Shown here one piece after another: positions 1 to 10,240 of a stretch of 64,000 nucleotides of DNA. The notes beneath the pieces were generated by a model. The model worked only from the letters and a program-made list of their open reading frames with translations. It did no database searches and had not been told where the DNA came from. Where the stretch lies: positions 1 through 64,000 of the forward strand of contig JTDE01022192.1 of the NCBI GenBank assembly GCA_014338405.1. The letters run 5' to 3'. Positions within the stretch are counted from its first letter, which is position 1. Each line of letters begins with the position of its first letter. The stretch comes from Paragonimus skrjabini miyazakii (lineage: Eukaryota; Platyhelminthes; Trematoda; Plagiorchiida; Troglotrematidae). The position numbers were made by a program, and so were the translations under genes.

Positions 1-594
1 ATTTACTTTTTCAGACAGCCGCCCTTGCTGACCTTCTGATCGTTCCACGTTGTTGTTGTACAAAACCATCGATTCATCTTTCAGAGCAGAGTTGACATCC
101 TGATACTGTTCGCATTATGTTCTGGCTGACTGGAAAGTGGAATTCGGAAGCAGTAGATGCTTCTGTTGTAGATCACGCGAGTTTACTACAGTAATCAAAC
201 GGTCAAAATGTTGAGTCTGTAATTGGTCTTCGAAATTACACCGTGTAGCTTGAGTTTGAACTTCGAGAATAAACCGTCTGATATCCTGATTTTCTTTTCT
301 CACGAGCGTATGAAATTTGGCTCGTTCAGCTGCTTCAAAGTTTACAGGTCGGACATGTGAAAGCAGCAGTTTCTTCAGGGTTTCGTAGGGAAGAGAAATT
401 GGTGAATCAGGGAATGACAAGTTTTTCCCCAAACTGTACACATCTTTGCCAATTACGATGAGGAAGTGAGCGGCTTTCTTTTCCGCTTCTAGTTCTTTGC
501 CCGTGAGACACCATATTTCGAAGCGTTCTGAATAGTCCTCGATTTCTCTCGGCAAATTATGAATATTGAGAATTTCAAGTGGACAAGAAACCAT
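1..594 (-). pseudogene. gag: Ty3/gypsy-type retrotransposon gag, broken, runs off left edge
   Basis: The minus-strand frame starts at the ATG at 594 and reads ~160 codons. It carries a block typical of gypsy-group Gag in trematodes and arthropods: FHTLVRKENQDIRRFILEVQ followed by QTQATRCNFEDQL and DLQQKHLL. Known role of the family: Gag builds the intracellular particle that packages element RNA. One in-frame stop near 112-114 interrupts the frame, but the same frame stays open beyond it to base 1 (QYQDVNSALKDESMVLYNNN), so coding continues outside the window. The start is supported by a primer-binding-like site and an LTR edge just upstream. The C-terminal zinc knuckle and pol would lie to the left of this window. 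One stop in ~200 codons suggests a fairly recent but inactivated copy. Confidence 0.8.
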
Positions 595-606
595 CGTAGA
601 AATTTA

Positions 607-624
607 CAGAAGTCCGCGACGCCA
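607..624 (-). promoter_or_regulatory. tRNA primer-binding site of the Ty3/gypsy element
   Basis: On the minus strand the motif TGGCGTCGCGGACTTCTG begins with the TGG expected of a site complementary to a tRNA CCA end. It lies two bases inside an LTR edge ending in CA (at 627) and about a dozen bases before the gag start. I did not identify the priming tRNA; a search of the host tRNA set for the complementary 3' end would settle it. Confidence 0.5.
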
Positions 625-626
625 AT

Positions 627-1100
627 TGTGATGGTTCCAGAAATACCGAAATGAAGCAGTTAAATTAGCTCACCCTCAGAGCTAGCTTCGGCGCAATAGC
701 AATAACAACCGAACTAGGCAAAGCAGGTAATTTATCCCTCGAGCGCAACCGTACAACTTATTGTCAGCAATGTAATAAAACAACAGTAATGAGAAATAGG
801 TTCACTGACAATCACCACACCTGGCTTACTTCCGATCAATCCAAACTCAACTTTATTACATTTGGACATTCTTTTGGACACCTTCGAATTAAAGAAAAAG
901 GCTGACATTTAGCTATCAAACATCGGCGAGACAACACCAGTTTCTTTTTCTCATAGACGGTCCAAAAGAACAAGGAAATCCGTGAACCCCCTACAAGTGA
1001 TTTCAAGATGTCAGTCCTATGACATACGCCAAAAAAGAGGAGATGTTACGAGACGAATTCATCAAGACAATCTAATCAGGTCATCGGTGACGGCTGGCGA
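627..1100 (-). repeat. Probable LTR of the Ty3/gypsy element; outer end unresolved
   Basis: The inner edge is fixed at 627 by the terminal CA next to the primer-binding site. A minus-strand AATAAA-like signal lies near 851. I could not find the matching TG end or a target-site duplication, so the right boundary is only a guess from usual LTR lengths. The small open frame at 982-1254 on the plus strand shows no family resemblance and is not annotated. From ~1,255 to ~1,860 I see nothing recognisable. Confidence 0.4.
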
Positions 1101-1867
1101 AATCACTAATCGACAAAGCATTAGCGTGCAAGTCGAACCAACCAGGAGGAGGCGTGAAGGTGAGCGTGGGTGTCGCACTAGCCCGATGAACCAACCAAAG
1201 CGTAACGGCTATGGAATGGGCCCTACTTGGCTACTTAATCGAGAATTAGTCTAAACAAGCGGAAAGTGGCTGCCGTATTTGGCAGCTATTTCATGCTATA
1301 AATTTCCTTGCATTGCAGTCATTAGTCGTACCTGAAAAAGACAATACAGCGTGTTTTCCCGCAGTCGTATTCTTCCTGATTCCGCGCAAGTAGACTTGAT
1401 GAAGCAGCGTAGCAGGAATCCAGGTTTATCATTCAAGTCGTAATAGAACGTTTGGCAGAGGATAGGTAGGTTACATCATTCAGAATACCGTAAATACAGT
1501 TAGTCATCACGTGACAGACCATTTCGTGAAGTGTTTCCAACGCTTCAAAGCCAATATTCGAGTGGGAGGTAAAATCACCTCCATTGCTTTCCATCCCAAA
1601 ACATTCCAAATTCAGGTGGTGACAAGCTTGTGCACTCCTAACGTTTTCTTAAAAGACTGAAGTTCGAACATTGGATTTTTTCTCAAAGGTACCTGATTGA
1701 AAATTCATGTGAAGGCGAAATTTGCAGCCACGTTCGAGCGGAGTTCATTTTGTGCTATTAAATTTACCGGAAAAACAGCAGGATAGTACCTTCCCTATTC
1801 AACAATGTGTTATATTTAAAACGGTGAGTATCCTTAATCCATTTAGTCAAGCACATATATAAGATAC

Positions 1868-1925
1868 ATATCGCGAGATGTTAACATTTTGATTTACTGT
1901 CACCACTTGCCAACGTAAAACCGGC
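1868..1925 (-). ncRNA. Degenerate hammerhead-like motif, inverted copy
   Basis: Read on the minus strand this stretch aligns base for base with the hammerhead regions at 2,345-2,398 and 50,820-50,868. It keeps the stem III hairpin ATGTTAACAT and the flank TCGCGA. The two catalytic boxes are decayed: CTGATGA reads GTGGTGA and GAAA reads AAAA. It is a relic and is not expected to cleave. Confidence 0.5.
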
Positions 1926-2344
1926 AAATTGCAGTTGCAATGACATCTACGTAGGCTGGAAAGATCGATGTTTGTATCAGCGTATGGCGGAGCAAATTGC
2001 CAAGTGGTCATCAACTGCAATCTTAAAAAACGACTCGCTGACTGTAACAAGCTCGTAGCCGTTGGCTTCGTCGATCGCTAAACACATCTTAGCAACCGGT
2101 CACCTAGCTAACAGTGTCAAAACGTTCAAGAAATTGTTACATAGTCGCAACCCGAAACTGTTAGCGATTAGCGAGGCAATGCTAATCAAACAACATCGAC
2201 CAGTTTTGTGTGCACAGAAGTCGCTGACACAATCAAACTTCTAGCCATGGAATTGACTGCACTGTTAGAGCGTGAAAGATCAGAACTATGTGGTTGGTCC
2301 GTTCAACTGTTGTTGTTATACGCAGTTTGTATAAAAGTTGCTGG

Positions 2345-2398
2345 TTTCACGTTGGCGACTGATGAGAGTAAATCGAAATGGTAACATCACGTGACATA
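2345..2398 (+). ncRNA. Hammerhead ribozyme-like motif of the Penelope-like element
   Basis: The invariant box CTGATGA is at 2,359-2,365 and CGAAA at 2,374-2,378. They are separated by a very short stem II (GA/TC with loop GTAAA). A 3-bp stem III closed by GTAA follows (ATG GTAA CAT), then C at 2,388 as the predicted cleavage position. This minimal type I layout is known from Penelope-like elements. The stem I strand beside the core (GCGA) does not pair with the bases after the cleavage site (ACGTGA), whereas it does in the copy at 50.8 kb, so this copy may be impaired. Confidence 0.65.
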
Positions 2399-2410
2399 TG
2401 TCTTCTCTCT

Positions 2411-3489
2411 GTTTTGACTAAATGTGTTATATATCAACTATTATGTCCGTACTGACGGTTCTCTGTTCCAAGGGTAAGAATTTTCTTCTTCATCAGCAGC
2501 ACCCCACCCTTTTCACTAATGACATCTAATGATGATGTTCTAGAGTGTCGGTCACTGGGATAATGACTGACATGCTATCATCATTAAGTGAGTTTGCCTA
2601 ATCTCCTTTCGCGTTGCCCAACTGGTATTGGAATAAGTTAAACTCACTAGCCCAATTCTTTTCATTAAAGTTCCATGATAGCATTTTCTCTTGAATCATT
2701 CGATAGGTCGTCACATTCACCAAGTTCAAAGCTGGAACAATTTTTTAAGTAATGCACCGTGTTTAACGGCAAACGTTTTTTTCTACTCGGTGGTTGACAG
2801 CTGAATTACACATGGATGTCTGTCTTGCGGCTTTCGATGAAAACTCATTTATGGCCCTGAACATGCACTTGCAGTGGGCAACATGATCACGACTGAGAGG
2901 CAGACGACAAAAAATGCTCCTCCTGTCAGCTGCTTTTTCATTACGACATCAGTATTATGAGTCTTTGCGCATCGAATCAACAGTCGTTCGATGAGTACTC
3001 AACTGTTTAGCATGTAGCCTCAAGTATCACAATTTTCTGTACGCAAAACATACGCTGAGCTGACCCAACAGCCCCAGTTAACAGTGACCACCACTTAATT
3101 TTCACACACTTTTGTACCCGGTCCATCATCGACCAAGCAACCAGTTTTGAGAATATATGGGGAGCTTGACCGTGAGCAAGGACATTCATTACAAATATGT
3201 TTGGAATTTGTCTCACTGACCAACATGGGGACATTCAGAAACATCAGAAAATGTCTTAGCTGATCTGATGGAGTTCTTAAGTCGAAATAAATTACTCCTG
3301 CGAATAAATACAACAAAGTGTACTGCTTGATTGCTGTGGCCTTTTAAAGAACTGCGTTGTAGATAAAAAAAGCATGTTATAACGATCCGCTGATACTGCT
3401 GTCACTCGGGTAATCAGCAGAAAAAACAGTCTTTTTGAGGACGGGTTTGGCAAGGTATTTATGGCAGACCGAATAACTAACAAGCGGAC
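2411..3489. other. Stretch without recognisable gene
   Basis: Several open frames of 60-75 codons overlap here on the minus strand. None has a family motif, signal peptide or splice context I could recognise. No repeat relationship to other parts of the window was noticed. Confidence 0.5.
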
Positions 3490-3728
3490 CACTTCGAAAA
3501 GAAGCTCTAGTCTCGAATTTCGCTCTTATTTTAGCTCGTCAGTATTGTATATTCTTGACACGGCCTTAACTGAACTCCGGCCACGCTTTCATGAGGCAAC
3601 CGTGTTGACTACCGTGCATTGACCTCACACTGGGCACGACCAAATTATCGTATGTGAACGCCTGGCCACTTTCACTTGTGAGTGATGATCGGGTTATCCT
3701 GATCGTCTCGAGAGCAAACACAGCTGGT
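3490..3728 (-). repeat. SINE-A copy, reverse orientation, head adjoining the next copy
   Basis: This is the reverse complement of 3,900-4,140, with long matches around the tRNA-like core. Shared blocks include CAACCGTGTTGAC, CATTGACCTCACA and GATCGTCTCGA. On the minus strand the core has an A-box-like TGCACGGTAGTCAAC region and a B-box-like GGAGTTCAG, as in tRNA-derived SINEs. It ends at its 5' head near 3,728, where a plus-oriented fragment starts, giving a head-to-head arrangement. Confidence 0.65.
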
Positions 3729-4255
3729 ACGTCTATCTGAATGTGAAGGCTGCGATCAAATATTAACGATGTTTAACTTGAAACTAACCAACTCCGCGAC
3801 TACTCATCAGTAATATAAAATACCGTTTAGCAAGTTTAATGTGATCGGAGATTTTGACAGGTCTAGGAAGTCCTAAGTGCGGGGTTATCGATTGGAGTCA
3901 ACAGGACAGTAACTGTGTCTGCTATCGAGACGATCAGGCAACCTGGTAATTACTCACAAGCGAAAATGGTCAACAATTCATATACGACAATTCGGTTGTG
4001 CCTAATGTGAGGTCAATGGCGTGGTTGTCAACACGGTTGCCTCAAGAAAGCATGGCCGGAGTTCAAATCCCAGTCGTATCAAGAAAATACACTACTGACG
4101 AGCTATAACAAGAACAAAACTTGGGTCTAGTGCTTCTTTTGGAAAGATGTTGACCTGAAAGTCTACATGAATGCAACAGCTGCGATCAGATGTGAATGAT
4201 GTTAAACTTGAAATTAACTAAATTCCACACTACTCATCAGTAATCAAAGAAACTT
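3729..4255 (+). repeat. SINE-A tail fragment (3,729-3,815) followed by a full plus-strand copy (3,820-4,255)
   Basis: The full copy has a head (TTTAGCAAGTTTAATGTGAT onward), a tRNA-like core with A box near 4,016 and B box GGAGTTCAAATCC at ~4,058-4,070, and a body with the motif ACTGACGAGCT. Its 3' tail ends in ACTACTCATCAGTAAT at ~4,229-4,244. The preceding fragment at 3,729-3,815 carries the same tail (GCTGCGATCAAAT to ACTACTCATCAGTAAT). The family recurs at 12.2, 14.7 and 28.3 kb. SINEs of this type are transcribed by RNA polymerase III from the internal boxes and mobilised by a partner LINE. Confidence 0.7.
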
Positions 4256-7200
4256 AATCAATTATCGCGATCACAGGGATGCACGCGTGAGCATTGACGT
4301 TGGGGGTGTCAACTTCGGCTCCCTTCCCGAACTTTATGGCCTTCTACAATAAACGAATCAACTTGAAACTCATCGCTCTTCTACTCTGATGACCTATTTA
4401 CAACTTACGAGGTTCCATTGTTTGAACGGAAGCAGGCGAGAACAAATACTGTTCGAAACAGGGCATCAGTACCATTAAGGTGCGAAAATGGGCACTTACC
4501 GAAGCTTCGGCTTCTCACTGAGTCTTTGAGACAAACTCTTTTGGTCCCACTTGGTCCCTCTTGAACTTTACATTTTAAAACAACGATCAGTATATTTCTT
4601 CTAATGCGTACTGTTGACTAGGACTAACTAATTGGTTTTCCGGCGACAGTAGTAATCGTAGTACTCTGTATCTTCAACTTTTTACTCACACGTATGCAGA
4701 CCAAAAATTTCGGCCTAAACCGGCGTGAAGATGAATGAAGGTAGATTACCGAGAAGCCTAACGGAACTGAGGTTGTTATCAGCACGATTTTAATTGGTCT
4801 CATTCCATATCGCCCAGTTAAACGTTCGGCTTTACAGAAGAACTTATCTGACACCAATAAAGGTGGATTTTTTTTACGCCCTTATTAGAAGGGTCATTGA
4901 AGCCTCAACTATGTACAAGACGAGTGTCCCAACAAATCTGGTGGAATCATGTCGTTCTACCAGTCCTACTGGGGAACGGAATTAAAATCCCACTTTTCAG
5001 AGTTTTCACTGTCAGATTTATACACGCGTTTAGTTTCGAATACTGCATACCGCTTTCAGTGTAGCTAGATTATGTGATCTGTAGCTTTCAAGTAGATAAA
5101 CCATATTAACCTAACTTGTTCATGGCTGACCAGTAGGGACATCGATTAGTCGATCTGAACTTTGCAGACGACTTTAGATGACTAGGTTGGGTCCATGATA
5201 CGGTTTGTTTCTGTTAAATGATTGACAGTCGGATTTGTTATAAAATTGTCTATTACAGTTTTCAACCGAGTAAGAAGATTCTCCTCTACTCCCTTGTACA
5301 ACCTTTAGGCACGAGTCGACGTAATGCGACATAACCAACCAAATGGAAGTTGACAGACTCGTCATCGTTCACGTGATCTCGCGTACAACAAAACTTGAGG
5401 TGCGTAAAACTTCGTGTCGTCGTTGAAATCGTTTTCTCCATCACTGGGGAGAGGCTCACTTTGGAGGGTCCAGGTTGTTACTTATCGTACTGACACAACC
5501 TATGATATATAGGGACATAAATTTCTCACGCTGCTAGATTGGAGTATAATTCCTTCTGTAGAAATAAATGGTTTAGTAGTGCCTGGTGGAATTCAAAATT
5601 TATCTTCTTAATTCATCACACGTTAACATGTCTTTTACCTTCTATTTTTCTGATACACAACGGCAAACTTACCGTCCAACGAGATGATACCACGAAACAC
5701 TCGTTTCATCTTTTAGGTCACGGTTTCCACGTAGATTGCGGTTTGAGTTGCACAACCGGGATTTTCAACTTGAACCCCATCAAGAACCTCTCCAACAAGG
5801 CCTCATGACAATGATATTACAATGTAAGAAAGTTCCGTTAAAAGAAGATGGGCTGCTTGTGGACCACTCCAACGCATGAAGTACAGTATTTCAGGAGGGT
5901 CCACTTCAATTCCATATGAACAGGATAGCACACATGTTAATAGCCCCTGTAAATGTCAATTCAAAATGTTGGCTTCCGAAATGGTCTTATACTTGTACTG
6001 CACCAGCCGTCGCATCGCTTGATAAGTATAAGTTATATTTGTTGTGTCAATAAAATCTTCATTAGTGTTTCTTTTGTGTTTTGGTTTGTTCATAAAAAAG
6101 GAAACTTTGCAAATTAACCGTCTACCACCTTACCTGATGGTTGGAAACATGGGTGGGACTCGTTCTGGAATGTTGTCCCGAAAATGAGCACCACTGGTGT
6201 AGTGGCCTACTCAATCAAGTGGTGAAAATGACCAAAATGTGATAATACCACAGAAGAGTTGTAACGACAACGGACAGGCACAAAAGGTATGCGTGCAAAT
6301 AAAACGGGAGATCTGTCAGTAAAATAGAAACGACTCTGATAAATCAAGGTCCACTGAATTGAACAGACCATCACAAGAGAGAGAGAGAAAGCGCCAGAGA
6401 GCACGTTTGGTAGACGACCGACAGATAATTCCACACGCGGCGTGGAATGACAAATGTTGAGAGTCGACAGATCAACCGATACACAGAGCTAAGATATTTC
6501 GCCGTACAATTACTTCACCAGCCCAAAAATTCCCACAAATGTGAAAGACAGAGACGATGTGTGGTAACTCCCGTTGTGTTTGTTGAAGATAAGATTCAAA
6601 AAGTGATGGTGGTACTTTCGAACAAGTGTACCGATGAAATTAACAAGACGGTATGTACAAAAACATACAAAGATGAATAACAAAATATAAATGTGAATTG
6701 TTGACACTATACTGGACATTGATGAATATGATATTCAGATTCTCGTGGTCGTAAGCAGCACTGACTTGTTAAAAGATGGTTGAAGTGAATGTTAACCTAA
6801 CTTAGAAGGAATTATATATCTCGGAGGTATCTTCTAATTCATAGTCAGCTAATAGCTGACTCAAAACTTCGACCGAGAAACTTGCTGGTTATCAAGGGTA
6901 TGGCAAACAACACACATATTTTATGTATCTGCGGGCATATGCAAGACAGATTGCTTGTTGTTGTACAAATATCTTTTAGTCTGTAGGTATACTGAGAGAA
7001 AATCGTTGGAAGATATCGAGCCAGCGTTTTGTATTCATAGTCCAGATTATAACCAAATGTTAGATCACACCACTGTCAGTGTGAATATGCGACTGCGAAA
7101 GAAATCAATCACCATTAGAGACTAGCATATGACAAACCTTTGGCAATCAAACTTTGGTGACCTGAGCGCACCATGTTGACGATGATGACAAGCCCTTGCT

Positions 7201-8531
7201 TCTTTTCCCATCGCCAGTTGTGAAACCTCACGTAAATCTTCGATATTGCCAGAATTTGGGATCTTTTCAGTTGCTGTTCATCATATTAACATGTGAACAA
7301 TGAGCGGTTGAAAGGAATGTAAACGCATATTGATGCAGAAACTTGGAAAAGCATGAGAAAAATAAGACGGAGTTAATCAAAGCTGAACGACTAATTCCTA
7401 ATATTTCTGAAGCAGCATGGTCGTATCACACAAAACCAGTCCGACTTGACAAAACCAACTGGACCCATCATTTCACGTTTGCACGGTTACCCCAAGATTC
7501 GCAGTTGTCACGGTTGACTATTTAGACCGATACTTGATATTTGGGATTTATCACATCAGTCGCATACCAGACAGCTACCAAATAGAAGAAATATCGGAGT
7601 TTATACGACTGGTGTTGGTCCTTAGTAGTTTACGTGACCGTTCCGTTCTTGTGGTTTCCGCGAAGGATTTAATTTTTAAATACCGGCACGTAGACACCCT
7701 CAGTATAGCTTCGCCTTTTGCAGATATTTTGTTGCTGCGGTCAAGGAAATTTGCGCGGAATCGGACAGAACAAACAGTAAGCATATTCATATTACACAAG
7801 TCAAATTCAGAAGAACCGCCTATGCAATGCATCTCATTGTTCACCTGTTGCTGAAGGTTGAGTTGTACCCACGATCGGACGATGATTGGTCCACTGCTGG
7901 CAGACATATTCATCTGCACGATAGAATCCCAACTTCAGCCTACCATTCACAGCCTACATATGTATCACTTACTTGTTGACGACATAACTGTTCTTATACA
8001 ACCATCCTGTATATTTTAATGCACCATATGTTTCCCTCCCTTCCACCTCGGTAGAGAAATCAGAGAAGGTGTTTCACCATCTGGATGTCGAAGTGACCAG
8101 AGGTAATGCCGGTACACTAAATTACCTGATATATCTTCACCACATATTGATAGTTCGCTACATTTACTCAGAAGGTTCCATACTTATAAAGAAAATGACA
8201 AAGCGTACTTAAAGCCTAGCAACAAGAGTTAGGGAGATATGTTCAGACGAGGCAATGGAGAAAGAACTGAACACTAGAAAATGATTACCTGGATAATTTA
8301 TTCACTTTTGTCTGATGACCAAGATTCTACATGACGAAATGCCTATTGTTGGAAAGAAAGCACCATTCATTAGGCTTCTGTTTTGCAGTAAGCGTACTAT
8401 TATAAAGATTTAACCGTCATGTCTGCCAATCGCTTTGGCCGTCCCAGTGGCAACCTAATATAATCGCTGGTGAAGATAGGACCGAACCGGAAAGACAGGC
8501 TTCCAGTCCACTATCAAGCAGTCTGGATCAA
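4256..8531. other. Stretch without recognisable gene
   Basis: Scattered short open frames occur (for example 5,539-5,808, and 7,534-7,854 overlapped on the other strand by 7,575-7,919). They lack recognisable domains and none is flanked by a convincing splice pair. A short AG-rich run lies near 6,378. I see no mobile-element signature here, though an old repeat could be missed by eye. Confidence 0.45.
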
Positions 8532-8645
8532 AACCATAATCATCATTATTACCATCATAGACAGCAGTATATCATTTGTTCACATTGATGCTTAGCTGAC
8601 ACACAACCACGAAGGGAAAAAACCTTATATAGGAAGAGAGAACCG
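8532..8645 (-). mobile_element. RTE-like LINE, extreme 3' end only
   Basis: The ~110 bases match 9,037-9,145: the plus-strand blocks CATAGACAGCA, TGATGCTTA and GGAAGAGAG are shared. At the left it carries the same simple tail of CATCAT/AATCAT units (8,532-8,560), which on the minus strand is the 3' microsatellite tail typical of RTE elements. It is cut off abruptly at ~8,645, as expected of a strongly 5'-truncated insertion. The open frame just right of it (8,657-8,851) does not continue the homology and is not annotated. Confidence 0.6.
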
Positions 8646-8851
8646 GTTCCCAAGAATCAAATATCAGTTCGAATCTCGCCGATTTCTCCCACACCAGTTA
8701 TAACATAGATATCAACAAAGTATTCCGAGTTGCCTACAGAGTCGCCGTCAGTCAATTTAAGAACAAAGCATTCTGACAGCCACTGGTTTACACAACTATA
8801 ACCTGTACCTCCAAAAGAAATTTGTTTAGTATTTACAAATTCTGTGGCCAT

Positions 8852-9036
8852 GGATCAATTATAATCATTTGAGCAACATAGAAACATTTGAACGTGACTG
8901 TACGACGTAATATTCATTTGAAATCCGGCGCAGTCCCAGCCATTTGTATGGATATCTTTGTCTCAATTCAGTACTGGACTGTGACAAGCAAAACTAGAAT
9001 CTAGTTCTTTTCGTTTAAAGGGCTTTTATTTTCGTC
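8852..9036. other. Short unassigned spacer between two RTE 3' ends
   Basis: No gene or repeat signature was recognised between the two LINE tails. Confidence 0.4.
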
Positions 9037-10240
9037 ACCATCATAATCATAATCATAGACAGCAATTTATCGGTTTCCTCACTGATGCTTAACTGCCATA
9101 CGACTATGTAAAGAAAGAAACAAAAAAGGAAAAATAGGAAAAGAGACCTAACTACTGAAGTTAGTTACATCCATATTCAATCACTCAATATTCAACCCAC
9201 AGTGGCCAACCCCTTGGTGAACTTCTTCATCTCCCTACGTCAGATAATCATCTATCCACCTCGCACCCTACGTCGGTCGACCGAAACGTTGGCAAAGAGT
9301 GCTCGATGTGACATACAACTAGCTGGCATCCTTAATACATGGCCTAGCCATCTAAGTCTTTGCAGATGTAAGGATTAGACAAAATAACTCGAATGACAAT
9401 CAGTTCCAAACTCCCGCCTCCTAACCTCCTTGTTGCCATCCGACACGAGCGATTGAACGTAGGCATCGGTTATCATATACCTAAAGACGGTTCACGTCTT
9501 CAACCCTGAGCGACGAAGTTCCGCTGTCGTAAGGTAATATAGCTCTCCTTATCGCCTTATATACTCGACCCTTAAGTTTCGGATAGATACCTCTCTGTTT
9601 CCAGAGTTATCAGCCCCAGCCTTTGAGATACGCGCTTCTACTTCATTCCCTACACCTCAGCCGCCAGTGGTGCAGCTGCCCAGATAAACAAACCGGCCGG
9701 CGACTCCCATGACTTTAATATCCGTCATTGAATGTACGTAATTACAACAATATCATGGGGGCACTTCGAGGTTGCGAAGCGTGTTCCGAAGTACTTAGGA
9801 AGGTGCGAGATAGCTTATGACATTGTTATTGCTGCTTGGATGTTGTCAAGCGGCAACATCTTGTGGTCAGCGTAATCATGATCAGTCAGTCTCCCATCAA
9901 GCAGACGGTCCACGTTGGCATCTTGTGAATGCAGCAGATAGTCCTCCGTTACTTCGTTCATGACAAAATTAAACGAAAATTGTGTAAGTAGGCAGTATTG
10001 ACGTACGCAATTCCTGGTGTTGACACTGTTAGACAGTTTACCGTATACCCTAACCTGAACTGAATTTTGAGAATAAAACGCCGACAATATGTTCGTATAC
10101 TTGTTTAGTACGTCTCTGTTAAAAATGTAGATGGGTACACTGAATCGAACGCATATTAGCAGCTGTGAAATACGGTATTGTTGGCCGGCGGTACACACGA
10201 CGATGGCTAGAAATTCTATCCGACAGGGAAAGCTGAGATA
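9037..10240 (-). mobile_element. RTE-like non-LTR retrotransposon, 3' half, decayed
   Basis: Reading right to left on the minus strand, the reverse transcriptase is recognisable in pieces. RVYGKLSNSVNTRNCVRQYC stands for the GVRQGCPLSPFLFN block. LTDHDYADHKMLPLDN stands for the catalytic LDYADDIVLL box, with the second aspartate replaced by H. Next come FGTRFATSKC, RFVYLGSC, EVEARISKAGA, GIYPKLKGRVYKAIRRA, NRCLRSIARVGWQQ, and finally RLRWLGHVLRMPASCMSHRA. The order is exactly that of RTE-clade proteins; the endonuclease is missing. Several frameshifts and stops show it is dead. The 3' end at ~9,037-9,058 is a run of ATGATT-like units. Confidence 0.85.

Larger units (their letters stand above)
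1860..2410 (+). mobile_element. Penelope-like element 3' fragment (GIY-YIG endonuclease) between inverted ribozyme-bearing ends
   Basis: One plus-strand frame from ~1,909 to 2,244 is open except for a TAG at 2,056-2,058. It reads as the C-terminal GIY-YIG nuclease of Penelope-like retroelements: NCSCNDIYVGWKDRCLYQRM (the YVG is the YIG motif), then SSIAKHILATGH and KLLAISEAMLIKQHRPVLC, where the E of SEAM fits the conserved metal-binding glutamate. In the family this domain nicks target DNA to prime reverse transcription. No reverse transcriptase lies upstream, so the copy is 5'-truncated or rearranged. The 3' flank (2,270-2,410) is ~80% similar to 50,700-50,885. The first ~65 bases (1,860-1,925) are the reverse complement of that 3' end, so the fragment is bounded by inverted termini. 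Confidence 0.75.

Noticed and set aside
7534..7919. Overlapping 106- and 114-codon open frames on both strands
   Set aside because: Both strands are open without any motif, splice site or repeat relation, most likely chance.
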